DNA of 64,000 nt from Bacteroidales bacterium (GTDB taxonomy: Bacteria > Bacteroidota > Bacteroidia > Bacteroidales > F082), in NCBI GenBank assembly GCA_017531225.1, contig JAFXLL010000003.1:1-64000 (forward strand). The letters run 5' to 3'. Position 1 is the stretch's first letter. Every line of letters starts with the position of its first letter. Below, piece after piece: positions 25,530 to 33,770 of the stretch. The position numbers and the translations under genes were made by a program. The notes under the pieces are model-generated. The model saw nothing but the letters and a program-made list of their open reading frames with translations, ran no database searches and was not told the DNA's origin.

Positions 25530-25886
25530 TCAATCCTTGCGCTTGGCTTCCTTGATTCTGGCCTTCTTACCACGCAGACCTCTGAGGTAGTAAATGCGTG
25601 ACTTGCGGACGGCGCCTTCCTTGTTCAGCTCGATGCTGTCAATCATAGGAGAAGCGATGGGGAAACATCTTTCAACACCGATGTTGTTGGAGATCTTTCT
25701 CACGGTGAAAGTGGCGGTCTTGCCACAACCACTGCGCTTCAAAACGACACCTTGGAACTTCTGAAGACGTTCCTTGTTGCCCTCAACGATCTTGTAAGTA
25801 ACGGTGACGGTGTCACCAGCTCTAAACTTGGGAAAGTCTTTTACAACGACTTGATCCTCAACGAATTGAATTAATGCGTTCTTCAT
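25530..25886 (-). CDS. rplS: 50S ribosomal protein L19
   Basis: This 118-residue protein sits at the 30S-50S interface. It has PKFRAGDTVTVTYKIVEGNK, RLQKFQGVVLKRSG, NIGVERCFPIASPMIDSIEL and the C-terminal RKSRIYYLRGLRGKKARIKE. Length is normal. It has its own promoter box between trmD and itself, on the same strand; the trmD-rplS order is conserved in many bacteria. Confidence 0.96.
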   Translation of the reverse strand: MKNALIQFVEDQVVVKDFPKFRAGDTVTVTYKIVEGNKERLQKFQGVVLKRSGCGKTATFTVRKISNNIGVERCFPIASPMIDSIELNKEGAVRKSRIYYLRGLRGKKARIKEAKRKD

Positions 25887-25930
25887 TTTTTTATAATATT
25901 TTTTTATATATTTTTCGTCAAAAACGGGTG

Positions 25931-25938
25931 CAAATATA
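25931..25938 (-). promoter_or_regulatory. -7 promoter element (TATATTTG) for rplS
   Basis: Minus-strand TATATTTG lies 44 bases before the rplS ATG, downstream of trmD, so rplS can be expressed above the level of trmD. Confidence 0.55.
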
Positions 25939-25964
25939 CGAAATAATTTGATTGTGAACGCATT

Positions 25965-26657
25965 TTATTCGCTTTTTTTTAAGATTCCGTACATTTCAGG
26001 GCGACGTTCCTTCGTGCGTTGCCATGCTTGTTCCAATTTCCATTCGTTGATTTTCATGTCATTACCAGACAAAAGGATCTCTGGGACGTCCCATCCCTTG
26101 TAGCTTCTGGGGCGTGTGTAGACGGGAGGGGAGACCAATCCATCCTGAAACGAGTCGGAGAGGGCGGAGGTCTCGTCACCCAAAGCACCTGGGATCAAAC
26201 GGACCAAACTGTCGACCAATACGGCTGCGCCCAATTCACCGCCTGAAAGTACGTAGTTTCCAATGGATATTTCCTTGGTAATCAGATGTTCACGGATGCG
26301 CTCGTCGATGCCTTTGTAATGGCCGCAGAGGATGATGATGTTCTCCTTGAGCGACAGTTGGTTGCACAGCGGCTGGTCGAGCAGTTCACCATCGGGACTC
26401 ATATAGATGACTTCGTCGTAATGGCGTTGGCTTTTCAGGTGGCTGATGCAGTTGTCCACTGGTTCAATCATCATCACCATGCCGGCACCGGCTGAGAAAG
26501 GGTAGTCGTCCACCTTCTTGTGCTTGTCGGTGCTATAGTCGCGCAGATTATGAAGCTCAATTTCAACGATTCCCTTATTGATAGCGCGTTTGATGATGGA
26601 TTCCGTAAAGGGTCCTTGGAACATTTCCGGAAAGATGGCGATGATGTCGATTCGCAT
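25965..26657 (-). CDS. trmD: tRNA (guanine-N1)-methyltransferase TrmD
   Basis: TrmD makes m1G37 in tRNAs with G36, which prevents frameshifts. The 230-residue SPOUT protein has [45 protein letters not shown] and the knot segment [19 protein letters not shown]. The expected EFSIGDYVLTGGE pattern is well kept. rplS is the next gene on the strand. Confidence 0.95.
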   Translation of the reverse strand: MRIDIIAIFPEMFQGPFTESIIKRAINKGIVEIELHNLRDYSTDKHKKVDDYPFSAGAGMVMMIEPVDNCISHLKSQRHYDEVIYMSPDGELLDQPLCNQLSLKENIIILCGHYKGIDERIREHLITKEISIGNYVLSGGELGAAVLVDSLVRLIPGALGDETSALSDSFQDGLVSPPVYTRPRSYKGWDVPEILLSGNDMKINEWKLEQAWQRTKERRPEMYGILKKSE

Positions 26658-26691
26658 GATGAAAATTTTCGGTAAAAGTACGAAAAAATGT

Positions 26692-26699
26692 TATCTTTG
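26692..26699 (+). promoter_or_regulatory. -7 promoter element (TATCTTTG) for the subtilase
   Basis: TATCTTTG ends 25 bases before ATG 26725 and excludes the long upstream extension of the open frame, which overlaps trmD. Confidence 0.6.
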
Positions 26700-26724
26700 C
26701 CGTCTCAATTCAAAAAATCAACCT

Positions 26725-28374
26725 ATGAAAAAACTATCTTTATTGTTATTGGCACTTGTAGTTTGCGCTATCGCTCATGCTCAAATTGCCTCTAACATCT
26801 ATTGGGTCCAGTTCACAGACAAGAACAACTCACCTTATTCCATTAACAATCCTGAGGCTTACCTTAGTCAGCGTGCTTTGGATCGTCGCGCCCGTCTCGG
26901 TATTGAGATTGACGAGTATGACATTCCCGTGAATCCACAGTATCTTCAAGCTGTGGCCGATTGCGGAGCTCAGTTGTTGAACCCCTCAAAATGGTTGAAC
27001 GGCGTTAGTGTTTATACTTCAAGTTCAAGTGTAATTGATGCTATTAATGAACTTGATTTTGTTGAAGTTGTAAGAAATTGTGAGGACTATCCAGAAGCTC
27101 AGCGTGACAAGGAGATTTGGCTTGCCAACGAGATGAAAATGTCGGGAAGCCCAGTGGTCGCCAGAGACTTTTATGGTGGCGCTCATGACCAAGTATATCA
27201 GTTGAGAGTGAACGAACTCCATGACATGGGCTTTGATGGCACAGGCGTAGTGATCGCTGTGTTGGACGGCGGTTTTGTTGGTACTGACACTCACCGCTGT
27301 TTTGACAACATGCGTGAGGAAGGCCGTTTGTTGGGTGTCCGTGACTACGTTTACGGTTCAACATCGGTTTATTCGCAAAGCGCTCATGGTACTTCTTGCT
27401 TGAGCACCATTGCCGCCTACGATCCTCAAAACATGGTTGGAACGGCTCCAAAGGCGTCGTTCTACTTATTCCATACAGAAGACGGCGATGGTGAGAACAT
27501 CGTTGAGGAATACAACTGGGTTTCAGCTGCTGAATATGCTGATTCCCTCGGCGTTGACGTGTGTACCACCTCATTAGGATATATTGATTTTGACATGCCT
27601 CAATGGGATCACCCGATTGAGCATTACGACGGTCACACCGCTCCGATGACCATTGGTGCCGAGATTGCCGCCAGCCGTGGTATGATCTGCACCAACTCAG
27701 CAGGTAACGAGGGTGATGGCTATTGTACTTTAGGTATTCCTGCCGATGCGGAACATATCCTAACCATTGGTGCGGTGAACGCGGCAGGAGAGCGTGCCTA
27801 TTTCAGTTCAGTAGGCCCCACCTATGATGGTCGTATCAAACCCGATGTGATGGCTGTGGGTCAAGGTACTTATGTGGCCTCGCCCTATTCATGGTATGGT
27901 GATTATTATAACGGTGACGGCACCTCGTTCTCAAACCCAGTGTTGGCCGGAGCAGTGGCTTGTCTTCGTCAAGCTAGACCCAATGCCTCGGTTCAGGAGA
28001 TCTGCGATGCCGTTCGCATGGCTGGCGACAATGTTGATAATCCTGATAACTACTATGGTTATGGTATCCCTGACTTTGTGCAAGCCCTGGAGATGCTTCC
28101 GCTTCATGTGGACACTTTCGTGCAGCAAAACGAGATTATCGCTGTATTCCCCAATCCTTCAAAGGGTAACGTTCACATCCAAATGAATGAAGGCTATCAG
28201 GCTGAAATCAAAGTGTACGACCTGATGGGCCGCCACTTGACCTTCTATCATTTCAATGGCTTGAACCATACCTCCATTGAGCAATTCCTGAATACCTTGG
28301 ACAACGGCGTTTATTTCATCAAAGCCGACTCCGAATTAGGCTCACAGACCGTAAGGTTGGTCATCACCAAGTAA
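26725..28374 (+). CDS. Secreted S8 subtilisin-like protease with T9SS sorting domain
   Basis: The protein has 549 residues. The signal peptide is MKKLSLLLLALVVCAIAHAQ. The peptidase S8 domain (about 165-440) has catalytic D181 (VIAVLDGGFVG), H221 (HGTSCLST) and S401 (GDGTSFSNPVLAGA), with N328 (TNSAGNEG) for the oxyanion hole. The C-terminal ~75 residues (IIAVFPNPSKGNVHIQ, then YDLMGRHLTFY and NGVYFIKA) are a type A T9SS sorting domain. It should act at the cell surface or be released. Similar proteases are common T9SS cargo. A strong terminator follows. Confidence 0.93.
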   Translation: MKKLSLLLLALVVCAIAHAQIASNIYWVQFTDKNNSPYSINNPEAYLSQRALDRRARLGIEIDEYDIPVNPQYLQAVADCGAQLLNPSKWLNGVSVYTSSSSVIDAINELDFVEVVRNCEDYPEAQRDKEIWLANEMKMSGSPVVARDFYGGAHDQVYQLRVNELHDMGFDGTGVVIAVLDGGFVGTDTHRCFDNMREEGRLLGVRDYVYGSTSVYSQSAHGTSCLSTIAAYDPQNMVGTAPKASFYLFHTEDGDGENIVEEYNWVSAAEYADSLGVDVCTTSLGYIDFDMPQWDHPIEHYDGHTAPMTIGAEIAASRGMICTNSAGNEGDGYCTLGIPADAEHILTIGAVNAAGERAYFSSVGPTYDGRIKPDVMAVGQGTYVASPYSWYGDYYNGDGTSFSNPVLAGAVACLRQARPNASVQEICDAVRMAGDNVDNPDNYYGYGIPDFVQALEMLPLHVDTFVQQNEIIAVFPNPSKGNVHIQMNEGYQAEIKVYDLMGRHLTFYHFNGLNHTSIEQFLNTLDNGVYFIKADSELGSQTVRLVITK

Positions 28375-28394
28375 ACAGGTAACCATGTAAAATA

Positions 28395-28424
28395 AAAAAG
28401 CCCCGAGGTTTCCCGGGGCTTTTT
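28395..28424 (+). terminator. Bidirectional Rho-independent terminator
   Basis: Stem AAAAAGCCCCG/CGGGGCTTTTT with loop AGGTTTCC lies between the convergent subtilase and ferritin genes and suits both. Confidence 0.9.
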
Positions 28425-28439
28425 TATTGATGTGTTTTC

Positions 28440-28958
28440 TTATTCTTTCACCAGTGGTGAAGGAGTGTTGAAAACTCTGGTGGCGAGTTCCTTATCCAGC
28501 ATGATCATGCCGTTGAGGTTGTCGCCGATCATCTTGCACTGAGTGATCAGGTCAAGAGCGTTTTCTTCTTCTTCAACCTGTTCGTCGATGAACCAAGCCA
28601 GGAAGTTACCTGCAGCGCGATCGTGATCTTCGTCAGCGATGTCGCAGAGGTTGTTGATCAAGGCGGTCACTTTCTTCTCATGCTTCAGGGTGTCCTCGAA
28701 AGCGGCGAGAACGGTCTTCCATGAGGTCTGCACTTTGGCGATAGGAGCCAGGATCACCTTCTCGTTTTGTGAGTGGAGGTAATTGATCATGATCTCAGCG
28801 TGAGCTTGTTCCTCTTGGAACTGAACCTTGAACCAGTTGGCGATGCCTTTGAAACCTTTGGCATAGATGTCTTGAGCCATGCTCAGATACAGATAAGCCG
28901 ACCACATCTCAGCATTGATCTGGTCGTTGATAGCTTCTGCTAATTTCTTGCTAATCAT
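28440..28958 (-). CDS. ftnA: Bacterial non-heme ferritin
   Basis: This iron-storage protein forms a 24-subunit shell. The 172 residues show the four-helix diiron pattern: INDQINAEMWSAYLYLSMAQ, the EEQAHAEIM helix, and FIDEQVEEEENALDLI. Length and start MISKKLAEAIN are typical for Bacteroidales ferritin. It lies downstream of rubrerythrin on the same strand, separated by a 78-base inverted-repeat gap. Confidence 0.94.
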   Translation of the reverse strand: MISKKLAEAINDQINAEMWSAYLYLSMAQDIYAKGFKGIANWFKVQFQEEQAHAEIMINYLHSQNEKVILAPIAKVQTSWKTVLAAFEDTLKHEKKVTALINNLCDIADEDHDRAAGNFLAWFIDEQVEEEENALDLITQCKMIGDNLNGMIMLDKELATRVFNTPSPLVKE

Positions 28959-28980
28959 TGTTTTTTAATTTAGAATTGCG

Positions 28981-29028
28981 AATTTAGAATTTAGAGGGAG
29001 ATGACGCTAACTCTCTAAATTCTAAATT
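28981..29028. repeat. Inverted repeat between rubrerythrin and ferritin
   Basis: AATTTAGAATTTAGAG (28981-28996) is the exact inverse of CTCTAAATTCTAAATT (29013-29028), with a 16-base spacer. A further partial AATTTAGAATT unit lies just before it at about 28967. The gap between the two genes consists of this structure. Confidence 0.8.
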
Positions 29029-29036
29029 CTAAATTG

Positions 29037-29585
29037 TTAATTATCAAAGTATCTCTTATAAAGTCCTTCGAAGCCTTTACCGTGGCGGGCTTCGTCCTTA
29101 GCCATCTCGTGGACGGTGTCGTGGATGGCGTCGAGGTTGCGTTCCTTAGCCACGCGGGCGATGCGCATCTTTTCTTCGCAGGCGCCACATTCGGCAATCA
29201 TACGCTTGTAGAGGTTGGTCTTAGTGTCCCAAACCACCTCGCCGAGCAGTTCGGCAAAGCGTGAGCAGTGGTCGGCCTCTTCAAAAGCATAACGCTTGAA
29301 AGCCTCGGCAATCTCGGGATAGCCTTCACGGTCAGCCTGGCGGCTCATGGCCAGATACATGCCGACTTCAGTGGCCTCACCCATGAACTGGGCGTTCAGG
29401 TCCTTGATCATTTCGTCACCTGTGCCTTTGGCAATGCCAACCACGTGTTCGGTCACGAAGTTCAAAGCAGCGCTCTCGTCGACTACTTTCCATTCAACAA
29501 TCTGTTTGCATTGTGGGCAACGCTCTGGAGCTTCTTCTCCTTCATAAACGAAACCGCAGATAGGGCAGATGAATTTCTTTTTCAT
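29037..29585 (-). CDS. Rubrerythrin, reverse domain order
   Basis: The 182-residue protein acts in peroxide reduction. An N-terminal rubredoxin-type iron site ([20 protein letters not shown]) precedes a ferritin-like diiron domain ([20 protein letters not shown], then [17 protein letters not shown]). Classical rubrerythrin has the rubredoxin part at the C-terminus, so this is the reverse type. ATG 29585 was chosen because the longer frame begins inside the transcribed leader without a family match. Ferritin follows on the same strand. Confidence 0.92.
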   Translation of the reverse strand: MKKKFICPICGFVYEGEEAPERCPQCKQIVEWKVVDESAALNFVTEHVVGIAKGTGDEMIKDLNAQFMGEATEVGMYLAMSRQADREGYPEIAEAFKRYAFEEADHCSRFAELLGEVVWDTKTNLYKRMIAECGACEEKMRIARVAKERNLDAIHDTVHEMAKDEARHGKGFEGLYKRYFDN

Positions 29586-29645
29586 AGTTGTTTTCCTTTC
29601 TATTAAATTAGTTCTGAGTTGTTCTGTTTTTCTATATTGTGATTG

Positions 29646-29653
29646 CAAAGATA
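29646..29653 (-). promoter_or_regulatory. -7 promoter element (TATCTTTG) for rubrerythrin
   Basis: Minus-strand TATCTTTG lies 60 bases before ATG 29585 and is divergent to the nusB promoter. Confidence 0.55.
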
Positions 29654-29664
29654 AAATAAATTCT

Positions 29665-29672
29665 TAAATTTG
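29665..29672 (+). promoter_or_regulatory. -7 promoter element (TAAATTTG) for the nusB operon
   Basis: TAAATTTG ends 31 bases before ATG 29704. Confidence 0.55.
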
Positions 29673-29703
29673 CAGTTTTAAACATGGTAAATATTTTAAT
29701 TTT

Positions 29704-30663
29704 ATGCTTAACAGAAGGTTTTTGAGAGTCAAGGTGTTGCAGGAGATTTACGCCTATCATCAAGCCGGGGAAACTGACATGCTCGCCGCTGAAAGGCGTC
29801 TTCTCAACGGTGTGGATACGCTATATGGACTGTTTATCCGCCAATTGACGTTTTGGGTTGAAGTGAAATGCTTCGCCGAACGCAGAATAGAGGAGAACCT
29901 GCACAAGAATTTCCCCACCGCCGAAGACCTCAACCCAAACCGCAAGTTTATCAATAACAGGGTTCTGACCGCACTCGAAAACAATCGCGATTTACAATCC
30001 CTCCAAGAGAAGTACAAGATCAATTGGACCGACGACCGTGAGGACTTTATCCGCGGATTCTATAATCGTCTTCGTGAATATCCCGAATACCAGGAATATA
30101 TGAATAGCGACAAAACGGGCTTCGCTCTTGATAAGCAGCTGATTCTTGATGTCATCGACAACCACATGGCTGAAGACGAATTGCTGTTCGACTATTACGC
30201 TGACAAGAACCTGGGCTATAACAGCGACTATCAGCTGGGACTCTTCCTGCTGTGGAAGTTCATCAACGAGATGGATCCTAAGTTCGACTCAGCAAGCAAG
30301 ATTCCACCGGCGTTCAAAACCGAAAACGACGGCGCTAACGACGACAAGACATTCCTTGTGAAGCTGTTCAAGGAGACCTTGAAACACGCTGATGAGTATC
30401 AGGAATTGGTGAAGGCCAATATCGCCAACTGGGATTACGACCGCATTGCCTTGATGGATAAGATCATCATTTTCATGGCTTTGACCGAGTTCTGCCAGTT
30501 CAAGGACATCCCCGTGAAGGTCACCATCAACGAATACATCGAGATTTCCAAGTATTACAGCACTCCCGATAGCAGACGTTTCGTCAACGGCATTCTCGAC
30601 AAGCTTGCCGAGCAGCTTGCCGCTGAGGGAAAGCTGGTGAAGAGCGGAAGAGGTCTGGTATGA
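29704..30663 (+). CDS. nusB: Transcription antitermination protein NusB, extended form
   Basis: NusB, with NusE (S10), binds boxA RNA and supports processive rRNA transcription. The conserved NusB fold occupies the C-terminal half (about 180-305: LVKLFKETLKHADEYQELVK, MDKIIIFMALTEFCQFKDIP, then VTINEYIEISKYYSTPDSRR and FVNGILDKLAEQL). The N-terminus starts LNRRFLRVKVLQEIYAYHQA and includes a long insert. About 319 residues is normal for Bacteroidota NusB but roughly twice the E. coli length. It opens an operon with porQ, recF and a DUF721 gene. Confidence 0.92.
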   Translation: MLNRRFLRVKVLQEIYAYHQAGETDMLAAERRLLNGVDTLYGLFIRQLTFWVEVKCFAERRIEENLHKNFPTAEDLNPNRKFINNRVLTALENNRDLQSLQEKYKINWTDDREDFIRGFYNRLREYPEYQEYMNSDKTGFALDKQLILDVIDNHMAEDELLFDYYADKNLGYNSDYQLGLFLLWKFINEMDPKFDSASKIPPAFKTENDGANDDKTFLVKLFKETLKHADEYQELVKANIANWDYDRIALMDKIIIFMALTEFCQFKDIPVKVTINEYIEISKYYSTPDSRRFVNGILDKLAEQLAAEGKLVKSGRGLV

Positions 30664-30680
30664 CCTAATAATTAATAGGT

Positions 30681-31715
30681 ATGAAAAGAACGATTCTCAT
30701 ATTGACTCTGGTGTTGGGTTGGATGGCTTGTGCCACTGCCCAGCAGGCCAATGGCACCTATTCGTTCCTGAGGGCGACCAACTCAGCACGTGTCGCCGCT
30801 TTGGGCGGATTGCCTTTGCCCATGCTCGACAGCGACATTCAGCTTTCTACGTTCAACCCGGCAGCCATCGACGCTGACATGAGCAACAAGCTCGGTCTTT
30901 CCTATGTGGACTATTATACCGACATCAATTTCGGAACAGTGCAATATGCCCGCTATTTCGAGAAAGTCGGTGCCTTCGCCGCAACCGTCCAGTTCCACAA
31001 CTACGGCCATTTCGACGAGACCTCGGAAGGCGGCAAGGTGACGGGAGACTTCACGGCATCCGATTATTCGGTGAACATAGGCTGGGGCCGTCAATTGTCA
31101 CCACATTGGAGCATCGGTGCTACCTTGAAATACGCCGGACTGCAATACGAGAGATATGCCGCCGGTGCCTTGGCAGTTGATGTCGCCGGTATGTATCATA
31201 CCGACAGGGGATGGGTCTTTTCTCTGACCGCACGCAACATTGGCACTCAGCTATTCAATACATTCGACACACGGCATTGTCCGCTGCCTTTCTCCATCGA
31301 TTTTGGCGCTTCACGTCGATTGGATCACCTGCCACTTACTATTATGTTTTGGTATGATGACATCCAGAAATGGAACAAGTTGATGGATACTCCCATCTAC
31401 GTTGAGGAGCACACCGATCCAACCACCGGCGAGCTTACTCCCGAAAACGGTTTTCTCCGTTTCACCCGAAACTTGGCTACCCACCTGGTGATTGGTGGCG
31501 AGCTGTATCTCGGCAAGAACATTGTGTTGCGCTCCGCATTCAACTACGGTCAGCGTTATGCGATGAATGTCCCCAAGGCACGTACCATGATAGGCTTCTC
31601 CGTCGGTGTCGCCGTCAAGATCAAGATGTTTGAGATCAGCTACGCACGTTCGCGCAACAGTATTGCCATGTCGCCCAACTACCTCACCATCACCATGGAC
31701 CTCAACAAGTTCTAA
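30681..31715 (+). CDS. porQ: Type IX secretion system outer-membrane protein PorQ
   Basis: PorQ is a beta-barrel partner of PorU/PorV/PorZ in the cell-surface attachment complex that processes T9SS cargo. The 344-residue protein has a signal peptide (ending CATAQ), then QANGTYSFLRATNSARVAAL with GG and LSTFNPAAIDADM, the standard PorQ/PorV opening, and ends with alternating aromatic strands (TMIGFSVGVAVKIKMFEISY). Its presence fits the five sorting-domain proteins in this window. Its stop directly abuts the recF start. Confidence 0.9.
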   Translation: MKRTILILTLVLGWMACATAQQANGTYSFLRATNSARVAALGGLPLPMLDSDIQLSTFNPAAIDADMSNKLGLSYVDYYTDINFGTVQYARYFEKVGAFAATVQFHNYGHFDETSEGGKVTGDFTASDYSVNIGWGRQLSPHWSIGATLKYAGLQYERYAAGALAVDVAGMYHTDRGWVFSLTARNIGTQLFNTFDTRHCPLPFSIDFGASRRLDHLPLTIMFWYDDIQKWNKLMDTPIYVEEHTDPTTGELTPENGFLRFTRNLATHLVIGGELYLGKNIVLRSAFNYGQRYAMNVPKARTMIGFSVGVAVKIKMFEISYARSRNSIAMSPNYLTITMDLNKF

Positions 31716-32831
31716 ATGTACCTGAAGGAATTACGTCTGGCCAACTTCAAGAACTGCGAATCCGCCGAACTGACGTTTTCGGAGAAGTTGAATTGTTTTG
31801 TCGGACTCAATGGCGCAGGCAAGACCAATATCCTTGATGCCATCTATTACCTCTCGTTTTGCAAGAGCTATTTCAATTCCGTTGACAAGCTGAATATCCG
31901 CCACGATCAAGATTTCTTCAGCATCCACGGCACGTATGGATTTGACAATAAAGAGAACGAGTCGGTGTCGTGCGTCCAAAAGCGCGATGCGAAAAAATCC
32001 TTCAAGTTCAACAAGAAAGAATACGACAGGCTTTCAGACCACATCGGAAAGTTTCCTTTGGTGATGATCTCGCCATACGACCGTGACCTGATCAACGAAG
32101 GTAGCGATCTCCGGCGCAAGTTCATCGATGGGGTGATCTCACAGTTCGACCCATTGTATTTGAGCGCCTTGCTTAAATACAACCGCGCCTTGCTGCAACG
32201 CAACATGCTGCTCCGCCAGTTTGCCGACAACCACCGTTTCGACAGTACGCTGCTGCAACTGTGGGATGAACAGCTTTGCGTTTGTGCCAGCGACATCCAT
32301 GAGAAGCGCCAACGTTTCTTGGAAGAGTTCAGACCTATCTTCCAGCATTACTACGAGGTGGTTTCAGGTGCCAAGGAGCGCGTGGAGGTGGACTACAGCT
32401 CCAAGCTTGACCAAAAGCCCATGGAGCAGCTGCTGAAGGATAGCCTGCCGCAGGACACCTGTTCATGCTATACCAATGTGGGCATCCACAAGGACGATCT
32501 TGAATTCCAACTCGACGGACATCCGTTGAAGAAGTTCGGCTCGCAAGGCCAGCAGAAGTCGTTCGTAGTGTCGATACGTCTGGCTCAGTTTGAATACAAC
32601 TATCAGAAGATCGGTTACAAGCCCATCTTATTGCTTGACGATATCTTCGACAAACTCGACGACCAGCGGGTGATGAAACTTGTGAGACTTGTGGGCGACA
32701 ATCACTTCGGGCAGGTGTTCATCACTGATACCCAGCAGCAACGCATCGAAAGGCTTTTCGAGGATACCGACATCAACCATCGGATTTTCGAAGTAGAATC
32801 AGGACACGTAAACCTCATCAGCCATGAATGA
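31716..32831 (+). CDS. recF: DNA replication and repair protein RecF
   Basis: RecF loads RecA at gaps through RecOR. The 371-residue ABC-type ATPase has MYLKELRLANFKNCESAEL, Walker A GLNGAGKTNILDAI (30-43), the signature segment KKFGSQGQQKSFVVSIRLAQ and Walker B PILLLDDIFDKLD. It starts with zero spacing after porQ and ends with an 8-base overlap with the DUF721 gene. Confidence 0.94.
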   Translation: MYLKELRLANFKNCESAELTFSEKLNCFVGLNGAGKTNILDAIYYLSFCKSYFNSVDKLNIRHDQDFFSIHGTYGFDNKENESVSCVQKRDAKKSFKFNKKEYDRLSDHIGKFPLVMISPYDRDLINEGSDLRRKFIDGVISQFDPLYLSALLKYNRALLQRNMLLRQFADNHRFDSTLLQLWDEQLCVCASDIHEKRQRFLEEFRPIFQHYYEVVSGAKERVEVDYSSKLDQKPMEQLLKDSLPQDTCSCYTNVGIHKDDLEFQLDGHPLKKFGSQGQQKSFVVSIRLAQFEYNYQKIGYKPILLLDDIFDKLDDQRVMKLVRLVGDNHFGQVFITDTQQQRIERLFEDTDINHRIFEVESGHVNLISHE

Positions 32832-33114
32832 TCCGAACCAGAACACAGTAGGGGAGCTGATCAAGGCTTTCTATGATGAGCGCCGGGGACCGGGCTATCT
32901 CGATGAGGTCAACATCATCAAGGGATGGAAAGGCGTGGTCGGACCATTTATTGCGCAATATACCAAGGATCTGTTCATCAAGGACGGCGTGCTGTTTGTG
33001 AGTTTGACGTCTGACAGCTTGCGTAATGAATTGAGTTATTCCAAGACTGTGTTAAGGAAAAACCTTAATGATTTGGTCGGACGGGAACTGCTTACCGACA
33101 TCGTTTTCAAGTGA
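32824..33114 (+). CDS. DUF721 (DciA-like) domain protein
   Basis: This small protein of 96 residues has LIKAFYDERRGPGYLDEVNI, the W-x2-VVGPFIAQYT core, VLFVSLTSDSLRNELSYSK and ends REILT-like at the C-terminus (GRELLTDIVFK). DUF721 is the family of the helicase loader DciA in many bacteria, and a recF neighbour fits a replication role; that role is inferred here. The start overlaps the recF end by 8 bases. Confidence 0.87.
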   Translation: MNDPNQNTVGELIKAFYDERRGPGYLDEVNIIKGWKGVVGPFIAQYTKDLFIKDGVLFVSLTSDSLRNELSYSKTVLRKNLNDLVGRELLTDIVFK

Positions 33115-33152
33115 TTTTTGAAAAAATACTTGAATAATTCATCAGTTTGATG

Positions 33153-33160
33153 TAATTTTG
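33153..33160 (+). promoter_or_regulatory. -7 promoter element (TAATTTTG) for efp
   Basis: TAATTTTG lies 46 bases before ATG 33207 in an AT-rich leader. Confidence 0.55.
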
Positions 33161-33206
33161 CCCCTTTAATTCTTTAAATATTAAAATTTTAATCTAAATA
33201 ACAGCT

Positions 33207-33770
33207 ATGCTTAGTCAAGATGTAAAGATCGGAAGCGCCATTCGTATGGATGGTAAGATTTATTTCTGCATTGATTTCCAACACGTTAAGCCTGGTAAGG
33301 GTAACACCATCATGCGTATTAAGCTGAAGGACGTCCTCAGCGGCAACGTGCTTGAAAAGAGATTCGATATCGGTGTGAAGTTGGAGGAAGTCCGCGTTGA
33401 ACATCGTCCTTATCAGTATCTGTACAAGGAAGGTGAAGACTTCATCTTCATGCACACTGAGACCTACGATCAGATTCCGATCGCTGAAGACAACATCACA
33501 GGTGTGAAATTCATGAAGGAAAACGATATCGTTGACGTCATCGTTGACGCTTCAACCGAGACCATCCTTTACGCTGAAATGCCAGTGAAGACTGTGCTTA
33601 AGGTGACTTATACCGAACCTGGTGAAAAGGGTAACACCGCTACCAACGCTCTCAAGGAAGCTACCGTTGAGACTGGTGCCATGGTTCGCGTGCCTCTGTT
33701 CATCAACACTGACGATATGATCCGTGTTGACACCCGTACCGGTGAATATTGCGAACGCGTGAAAGCCTAA
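33207..33770 (+). CDS. efp: Translation elongation factor P
   Basis: EF-P relieves ribosome stalling at polyproline. The 187 residues comprise the KOW-like domain I with the tip loop HVKPGKGNTIMR (K31 is the position usually modified), the OB domain II and domain III with AMVRVPLFINTDDMIRVDTR. Normal length. No EpmA/EpmB-type modification genes are nearby. The lpxD-like gene starts within its stop codon (TAATG). Confidence 0.95.
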   Translation: MLSQDVKIGSAIRMDGKIYFCIDFQHVKPGKGNTIMRIKLKDVLSGNVLEKRFDIGVKLEEVRVEHRPYQYLYKEGEDFIFMHTETYDQIPIAEDNITGVKFMKENDIVDVIVDASTETILYAEMPVKTVLKVTYTEPGEKGNTATNALKEATVETGAMVRVPLFINTDDMIRVDTRTGEYCERVKA

